Below, piece by piece: positions 16,541-22,559 of a stretch of DNA of 22,559 nt (position 1 is its first letter; each line of letters opens with the position of its first letter). The notes beneath the pieces were generated by a model. It was given only the letters and a program-made list of their open reading frames with translations. It did no database searches and was not told the origin of the DNA. This DNA is from Pelagophyceae sp. CCMP2097 (Eukaryota; Sar; Pelagophyceae), in NCBI GenBank assembly GCA_026770575.1, contig MU657208.1:152650-175208 (forward strand). The letters run 5' to 3'. The position numbers were made by a program, and so were the translations under genes.

Positions 16541-18803
16541 TCATTGCGCGCGGCGGCTGCAGGCCGGGATGGCCATGGCCGGCGTCGCGGCGCGCTTGGC
16601 GGGCTTGCAAGGCGTCGGTGCCTTGTCTGTGGGCGCGTCGGCCTCGTCGTGCTCGGCGGGCGCGTCCTCGTAGCGCGAGGAGAGCGTGACCGTCGCGGCG
16701 AGCGTGAGCGAGCCGGCGTCTGCGCAGGCGCGCGCGAGTGGGCCGTGCTCGGCGAAGGACTGCAGCGGCCGCGAGAAATTCGGCGACGAGAGCGACGCCT
16801 TGAGCTTGGCGCGGTCGCCGTCGAGCGAGCTGCCCTTCTTCACGCTCGCGTTGCCGTCGAGGGACCCGGCCTTCTTCTCGAGCTTCAGCGAGTTGGCCTT
16901 GGTCAGCGCGGCCTCGGCGTCGTCGCAGCAGCTGTCCGTAAATGAGATCAAGGAGTGCGTCGGCGACGAGTCCGGCGTGCGGTACCCGCGGCCGGGCAGC
17001 TGCCGCAGCTTCGTCGGCGCGCGGATCGACATACTCACCGTCTCTGCAAAGGACTTGGTGCTCGACACGGTGTTTGGCTCGATGAAAAACCTACCAATGC
17101 CCTAAAACCGTCTCCAAGGCAAGAGGGCCACCAAGGAGGCGCTCTATCATCCGGCGCACGCAGGCCGCGCCCCTGTCTCGGTGTTGTGATGGCCCCGCTC
17201 GCGACGGCACCGTCGTCGCTTTCCTTTCCATCGACGCCGCCTCGGCGCGAGGCGTTGTGCCCCGGCGTGCTGCCGCGCGTGCAGAAGGAAGAGAGCTGCG
17301 CCGTGTCGAAGTACGTGGCCTTGCCAGCGCGCGAGAGCGTCGCCTGGAGCCAACGGTGCCGCGCGGCTCCCGCGCTCGAGAGGCGCAGCTCCGGCTGGAT
17401 CGCCTAGCGGTGCGTCTCCGGCGGATGAAGGGAGCTCTGGCGACGAGTCGAGGAATACACGTACCAAACACCGCCATACAAAGTCTTTGGCCTGGTCCGA
17501 GACGTTCGTTTTCCAGGGCTCCTTGTCGAAGTGCACCGTGTCCGCCTTGAGCACGCGCAGCGGCTGCGAGGCCTTTGTCGAGAGCGGCCAAGCCGGCTGG
17601 TTGAATGGCATTCGTCCAGACAGCATGATGTAGACGATGACGCCCAGCGCCCAGACGTCCACCTTGGCGTCGTACTTGCGCAGCTGCCGGATCTCCGGCG
17701 CCAAGTAGCCCGGCGTGCCCACGAACGTTTTCGCCGCGTGCGTCTCGCCTAGGTACCGAGTTGATCGCCTCGATTCGGCCGCCACCGAGTCGAGCCGCTT
17801 GCACGGGATTCAAACGCCGCCAGAAAGGGGCGGACCTCCAAGCCTCGGGCCTCCGCCTCTGCCCCTCGGGTCTGAACCCCGCCGCGTTTTCTGAGATGGA
17901 CGCCTCGGCGGACCGTGCGAGACGAGAGACGCCAGGCCAAAGTCTGCAATCTTGACGCCGCTCCGTAGGTCGTCGGCGGCGGCGAGGAGCAGGTTCTCCG
18001 GCTTCAAGTCGCGGTGGATGACGCCGTGGGCGTGGCAGTGCTCGAGGCCGCTGGCGATCTCGCCCACCAGGTGCGAAGCCACCGCCTCGCTCAGCCGGCC
18101 GTGCGCCACCAACTGCTCGAAGAGCTCGCCGCCCATGGCGCGCTCCATGACGATGAGCAGCACGCTGCCATTCTCAAAGTCCTCGAGCGACCGCAGGATG
18201 GACCGGTGCGACGTGAGGCGCCGGAGCGCGAGCACCTCGGCGCGCAGCTGCTTGATCAGCGACGTCGCCTGGTCCAGGCCACCGCGTGCGAAGAGCTTGC
18301 GCTTCTGGATCACCTTGACGACGAGCGGCGTCGCGTCCAGCGGCGTGGCGCCGAAGCGGCCGCACCTGTGCGAAAAGGCAATCCGGCCTTGCGGTTCACG
18401 ACTTCAACGCTCCAAAGAGGCACGGGGCTCACAGCCAGCCGCCGCGGACTCGTCGCTCGCAGGCGTGTACCACCTGCGGCAGCGCCGCGTCAGGATGCGG
18501 GCCCGCACGGCGGCTCGACAATGCGCACACGTCCGCCCAAACGTCTCGTGACGATGCAAAGGCGGGGGCTTTTCCTCACCGCCGTGGCGCCGGCGCCGAG
18601 GAGTTCGCCGACGATGTACTGCGCCACGAAGTCGTCAGGGACCTGGAGCGCACGCGTCATGTGCATCCGAAGAAGAAGACGACGACGACGGGTCATTCGG
18701 CCGCCTCTTTTCTTCAGCTGAGGCGGACGCCGCTTTCGACGTCGACACAGCCGCCGGCGATCTGTCGCTCGCCGCCGCCCGCGGCGGCGCAGCAGGCGAA
18801 CAT
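16541..18803 (-). CDS. CAMK-like serine/threonine protein kinase
   Basis: Seven exons join in phase: 18729-18803, 18580-18642, 18433-18473, 17914-18365, 17465-17748, 17132-17403 and 16541-17090, giving about 578 residues. All kinase landmarks are present: Gly-rich loop GELLGAGATAVV, lysine in LVVKVIQKRK, helix-C glutamate (QLRAEV), HRDLKPEN, ADFGLA, GTPGYLAPE, DVWALGVIVY and a final RHRWL. The HRDLKPENLLL loop and the GELF motif in the hinge region resemble CAMK-group kinases. The N-terminus MFACCAAAGGG has paired cysteines that could be palmitoylated (inference). The Ser-rich C-terminal tail of about 200 residues shows no EF hands or recognised calmodulin site, so it is not a typical CDPK. 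The substrate is unknown. The first exon and the 17132/17090 junction are less certain than the catalytic exons. Confidence 0.82.
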
Positions 18804-18858
18804 GGCCCTCTCAAAAACGGGACATTATTGCCGCATAAAAATCAGCTCACTTTCACTG

Positions 18859-19037
18859 TTTCTATTTACTGACTATAGCAAGCAGCGCGGGGCATTCGCA
18901 AAAGGAAATGGAGGAAGGGGAAATTCGAGGGCGGCAGCGGCGGGCCACTTTTTCTATTTACTGACTAAAGCAAGCAGCGCGGGGCATTCGCAAAAGGAAA
19001 TGGAGGAAGGGGAAATTCGAGGGCGGCAGCGGCGGGC
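18859..19037. repeat. 92-bp tandem duplication
   Basis: Two adjacent copies of a unit starting TTTCTATTTACTGACTA and ending GGCAGCGGCGGGC differ at very few positions. It lies 56 bp upstream of the kinase start codon, so it may duplicate promoter or 5'-UTR sequence. Confidence 0.85.
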
Positions 19038-19309
19038 GGGCGTCAGGTCACCACCAAGCAGCCTCAGCCGCCTAGCCGCGGCCGACGAAGGCGTCGCCGC
19101 CGCCGCCGTGGACGTTGGGCCCGCTCGCGCGTTCGTACGCGTGCTTTCACTGTCGAATTTGCACAACAGAAATCGCCGAAGATAACTTCTTTTAGCGCGT
19201 GCGCTCTTGCCGCCCCCTCCAGTCGTATTAGTTGGCGCCTCGGAGACCAGCGCGCGAAGAAGCAACGTCTCAAACCGCGAAATTTTAGTAGCCTACTTTG
19301 GAGGCAAGG

Positions 19310-19380
19310 AATTGCCGGCCAATTTGGACATAACGTTCGGGCACAGTGCCCCTAACGTCTGTCTCAATTGGCCGGGAACT
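19310..19380. repeat. Long imperfect palindrome
   Basis: The left arm AATTGCCGGCCAATTTG... (19310-19343) pairs with ...CAATTGGCCGGGAACT (19347-19380) at roughly three quarters of positions around GCACAGTGCC. It may be a decayed foldback element. Confidence 0.5.
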
Positions 19381-19582
19381 CATTGGCGCCTTCATCGACT
19401 TTTGATTTGGGCCCTAAGGTTTAGACTTGATTAACTACTAATTAAGAAGCTTTCGCAGAGTCTCGCCAAAATAAGACAGTTGACGAAAAAGCCAAACAAG
19501 CGCGCCCAGGGCGTCTCGCGGGAGTGGCCGGCGCAGCGCCAACCGCCTCCACGAGCCAAAAATAGTTAATAGATTTCCGGTG

Positions 19583-19598
19583 ATAATCTAATTCGACA
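19583..19598 (-). promoter_or_regulatory. Shared 16-bp upstream motif
   Basis: ATAATCTAATTCGACA on the plus strand, 25 bp before the ATG at 19624, is the exact inverse of 11822-11837 upstream of the BRE1-like gene. The surrounding TGATAAT is also shared, with a 3-bp insertion in the BRE1 copy. Confidence 0.4.
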
Positions 19599-19623
19599 GT
19601 GTTTCAGCTTTCAGCTTTAGGAA

Positions 19624-21731
19624 ATGTCAAAAATGGCAGTCCGTGAGGCGGTAAGGTTTCTTCGCAGGCGTGGGCGAGCTACCTCCCAAGCTGTGCGCGT
19701 GCGGAGATGCCTGTGCCTTCGTCGCTGTGCGGCTCGTGCGTTTTTGTGTCGCCACCGTCTTTCGCCGGCGAGCAAGGTTCGCAGCGCGCCTTGAGTAGGC
19801 TCAACGCGTGCCAGAAAGTAATCTCGGCCGTAAGTGCCCTCCTCGGCAATCCGACATCGTCCCCCGGGGTGTCCGTCCTCGAGAAAGGACAATCCGACAT
19901 CGTCCCCCGGGGTGTCCGTCCCTGAGAAACGAGACCGGGGCGCCTACAGCGCTGCGTTGCTGCACCGTCTGCCGCGGCGCAGGTCCGTGCGGACCCAAAG
20001 CTCCTCGATGAGCCGGAGCTCGCGTTTCTCAAGGCCTTTGTCAACGACGACGCCGAAACGGCGACGCCCGGGCCCGTGAGCCAGGGCGAGGCCGCGGCGC
20101 CGCGCATCCCCGTGAACGTGGCCGACGTGCGTAGTCCCTCGGCGACGTGCCCCTTTCGCGAGGGCGTCCGAGGCTGCCGAAGGCTGTGCCCCATATCGCA
20201 AGCGACGATATGCGTGCAGCACACGTAGGCGCCCGACGATGCGGACTGGTCGCTGGCGTCTTGCAAAAAGTCGGCCGCGGCGGAGGCCGCGGCGGCGGGC
20301 GACCTTGACGCAGCGCTCGCGTTTCTGTGCGACGCGCTCGACGCCGAGGCGGCGACGGCGTGCCTCTCCGCGGCGACGCTCGCCAAGCGCGCCGACGTGC
20401 TCCTGGGCCTCGGGCGGCCTCGGGCGGCGATTTCGGATTGCGCGGCGGCGCTGCAGATGAACCCGGACAGCGCAAAGGCCTTTAAGACGCGCGGCAAGGC
20501 GCACAAGGCACTCGGCCTCTGGACCAAGGCGAACCTCGACCTCGCCGCGGCGCAAAACATTGATTTTGATCCAACGCTGAAACTGCTCTGCGACGAGGTC
20601 AAGCAGCTCGCGGCCACAGAGGCCGCGCAGCAGCGGGACAAGGACCAGGCCGCAGAGCTCGACGCCGAGTCTGCCGAAATGAAAGCCCCGCGACGTCGAG
20701 AGATTGACGCACTTTTTTGAGCGGTGCTTCGAACACGTCGCGCGGTATAAACCCAGGCGAGCGTCTCCGCGCACCCTTCGCCGACGCGCCCGCTGCAGGC
20801 TGCAGAAGCGCAAGGCGGCGGCGAAGCGGCGCGCGGAGCACAAGGCCGAGGCGCAGGCGGCGCCGCGCGGCGCCGCGGGCGGCCCCCCCGGCGGCATGCC
20901 CGGCGGCATGCCCGGCGGCATGCCCGGCGGCATGCCCGGCGGCGGCATGCCGCCGGGCATGGCGGGCATGTTGAACGACCCGGAGATCGCCGCCGCCATG
21001 AGTCGACCGCAGCGTGGGACCCCCGCAGCGTGGGACCCCGAGAGGGTCTCGAGATGGCCACGAGAAGGCCTCGAAACAACGCCCGAGACGGTCCAGGAGG
21101 GGCGGCCCTCGCCGGCCCCTCGGGTTGGTCCCTCGAAAGGACGGCTCGTCGGCGGTTTGCGGTGACGGACTTGCTACGTAGGCAACCCGCGCGTGATGCA
21201 CGTCTTCCAGGAGATGATGGCCGGCGGCTCGCCCAACCCGGCGAAGATCATGGAGTACATGTCGGACCCCGAAGTCGGGCCCATCCTGCAGAAGATGGCG
21301 CGTGCATTTTCTGCGTGCATTTTCTGCGTTTTGCCAAGGAGATATGCACCTCTCATGTGCACCCTGCGACGCGCCTTTCAACCTAGATGGGCGCCATGGG
21401 CGGTGGCGGCATGGGCGACACGGGTGCGTCTGCAGATTGCGCATCGCTCGAGCCCTTGCCTCCACCGCCCTTGCCTCATGGCGCGAAAGTCGCGCGGCGA
21501 ACCAAAGCACCGCCCCCCTGGCCGAAGCGTCGCGCCGTCACGACGCTGGCTCCAGGCGGCATGGGCGGCATGGGCAGCGGCATACCGCAGGGCGGTGCGG
21601 TCGCCGTGGCCGCGCCCTCGCCCCGAAGTGCGGCGAGGGGCCGTCGAGTTTCAAACGTAGGAGGCTTCGACATTGACGACGACGACGACGAAGACATCCC
21701 GGACCTCGAGGAGGTGGACGAGGTGGACTGA
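19624..21731 (+). CDS. ST13: Hsc70-interacting protein (Hip/ST13) homologue
   Basis: Exons that join in phase: 19624-19650, 19983-20126, 20229-20668, 20799-21001, 21182-21297, 21387-21423, 21556-21594 and 21661-21731, about 358 residues, close to the human protein. An alternative first exon starts at ATG 19707 and ends at a good GTAAGT donor at 19830. Order of domains: N-terminal dimerisation segment ([18 protein letters not shown]); TPR helices ([38 protein letters not shown]); charged coil ([18 protein letters not shown]); GGMP repeats; STI1/DP-type domain ([36 protein letters not shown]); and an acidic end ([20 protein letters not shown]). Hip binds the Hsp70 ATPase domain in the cytosol and stabilises its ADP state. 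The exon ending at 21297 fits best with a GC donor. Confidence 0.83.
19847..19921. repeat. 43-bp tandem repeat in Hip intron 1
   Basis: CAATCCGACATCGTCCCCCG and the following bases to GTCCGTCC occur at 19847-19878 and again at 19890-19921, without a mismatch. Both copies are intronic under either proposed first exon. Confidence 0.85.
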
Positions 21732-22406
21732 GCGCGCTACAATCTTAACCGACGTATACCACTGCACAGTGCCGCGGCTCCCGGTCCCATGCCGCCGTGC
21801 AGGTGCGGGGAGACAGACTACGGCGTCGTCCGACAGCCGCGTTTGGCGCTCTTTCGCCTGGGCGGGGCGGGGACGCCGTGGTGACGCACGAGGACCACGA
21901 CGTCCAAGCCCCCCCAGTCGAGTCGACGGCTCTGGCGCAGCGGCGGCTCCGCCGCGCCAAGCCATCTGTCGCAGTCCGACGCGCTGTGTGCTCCGAGTGT
22001 CGACGGCCGAGGCGTATAGAGGCAACGATTCCGCGCGAGTGCCGCGAGCGATGCAAGCGTGCATTCGGAGTCCAGAAGCGAATCGGACGGCCCGGCGCTC
22101 TCCAGAGTGTTCCGACACACTCTTCTTCGATCGACGTCGACCGAGTCGGCGTTTTGCCTTGATGGGATCCAGTCGGAAGACCCTGGAGGTCTTCCGAGCC
22201 GGCTATCACCCCGGAGAGCAGTCCGCCGCACCGGCAAATACCGCCAGGCCAAAGCTCAAAATCGCGACCCAAACCGACCCATCTCGACGCGCGCACCTCG
22301 GAATTGGGCCCCGTTTTGAGCTGCGCATGTGCACACAGGCCCACTCGATGCGGGGCCGCAAGCTGAGCACCGGCGCACGCCGCGCGCGAGAGATAATCGC
22401 GAATAA
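21732..22406. other. No gene recognised
   Basis: GC-rich sequence is open on several frames of both strands (the longest is 230 codons on the minus strand, 21745-22437), but none shows a recognisable domain, hydrophobic pattern or exon-like continuity. Confidence 0.4.
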
Positions 22407-22431
22407 CGAAAAAGTGCGACAGTCGCACTTT
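22407..22431. terminator. Perfect 11-bp hairpin
   Basis: AAAAAGTGCGA and its exact inverse TCGCACTTTTT flank CAG. The T-run resembles a pol III or bacterial-type terminator, but no transcript ending here was identified, so the role is open. Confidence 0.3.
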
Positions 22432-22480
22432 TTGCACTTACAATTGTAGCACTAATCCAGGCCCAGGACCCAAGGCTGAT

Positions 22481-22559
22481 ATTACAAGAGCGCGCCGGAG
22501 GCACACGGAGGACCCGAAGGATACAGCCAAATCCCATTGCAATGCCCACGTAAATAATT
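22481..22559 (-). mobile_element. Second copy of the SINE tail, cut by the window edge
   Basis: All 79 bases from ATTACAAGAGCGCGCC to the last base match 2224-2302 exactly, while the sequence before 22481 differs. The rest of the element, including any tRNA-like head, would lie beyond the window. Confidence 0.75.

Larger units (their letters stand above)
18804..19623. promoter_or_regulatory. Divergent kinase/Hip intergenic region
   Basis: This 820-bp gap holds a 92-bp tandem duplication, an imperfect palindrome and, near its right end, the 16-bp motif shared with the BRE1 upstream region. An open frame at 19207-19434 is not recognised and overlaps the palindrome, so I do not call it a gene. 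Confidence 0.4.

Noticed and set aside
19651..19667. 17-bp mini-intron (GTAAGG...CGCAG) near the Hip start
   Set aside because: It is far shorter than every other intron here; a 332-bp intron from the same donor to 19982 joins directly to the conserved N-terminal segment.
20599..21510. Minus-strand frame of about 300 codons over the Hip exons
   Set aside because: It is His/Arg-rich antisense of the GGMP-repeat region and is explained by the plus-strand gene.
21745..22437. 230-codon minus-strand frame
   Set aside because: There is no recognisable motif; the sequence is GC-rich and equally open on other frames, with no start or splice support.

Overview
The window looks like nuclear DNA of a GC-rich, intron-rich microalga, most likely a stramenopile of the pelagophyte (Aureococcus-like) kind; the lineage is inferred. 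Supporting signs are short spliceosomal introns (about 44-430 bp) with a strong preference for GTGCG at the donor, strong GC bias with AT-rich repeat islands, a plastid-type phosphate translocator with a signal-peptide-like N-terminus, and purely eukaryotic gene families. I spliced the genes by hand, using protein-family continuity and intron phase, so most exon edges are predictions.

Layout. Positions 1-3080 are a repeat-rich accessory block: a 704-bp non-autonomous hAT-type transposon with an exact 8-bp target duplication, a foldback MITE next to an older dispersed repeat, a zinc-finger ORF, a tRNA-derived SINE-like element whose 79-bp tail recurs exactly at the right edge of the window, a microsatellite, and a Tc1/mariner-type MITE. 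Positions 3239-4049 (-) hold an unrecognised alanine-rich gene that diverges from a plastid triose-phosphate/phosphate translocator (4310-6045, +). A BRE1-type RING E3 ligase (6661-11679, -) diverges from a CRT-like transporter (11950-14103, +), followed by a short exon pair (about 14184-14562). Positions 14563-16540 are mostly AT-rich repeats. A CAMK-like protein kinase (16541-18803, -) and an Hsc70-interacting protein (Hip/ST13) homologue (19624-21731, +) complete the gene set. No convincing gene is seen after 21732.

The genes are housekeeping functions: histone H2B ubiquitination, plastid carbon export, vacuolar or plastid small-molecule transport, signalling and Hsp70 co-chaperoning. They are not an operon or a dedicated pathway. 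The most unusual material lies in the introns and repeats. One BRE1 intron is almost entirely a tRNA/SINE-like sequence ending at the splice acceptor. Several introns share TTCAAA-type 3' motifs. One intron is bracketed by an exact 15-bp direct repeat, as expected for an introner insertion. Three junctions need GC-AG splicing. A 16-bp motif lies upstream of both the BRE1 and Hip start codons. I found no CRISPR array, bacterial operon, rRNA or convincing functional tRNA gene.
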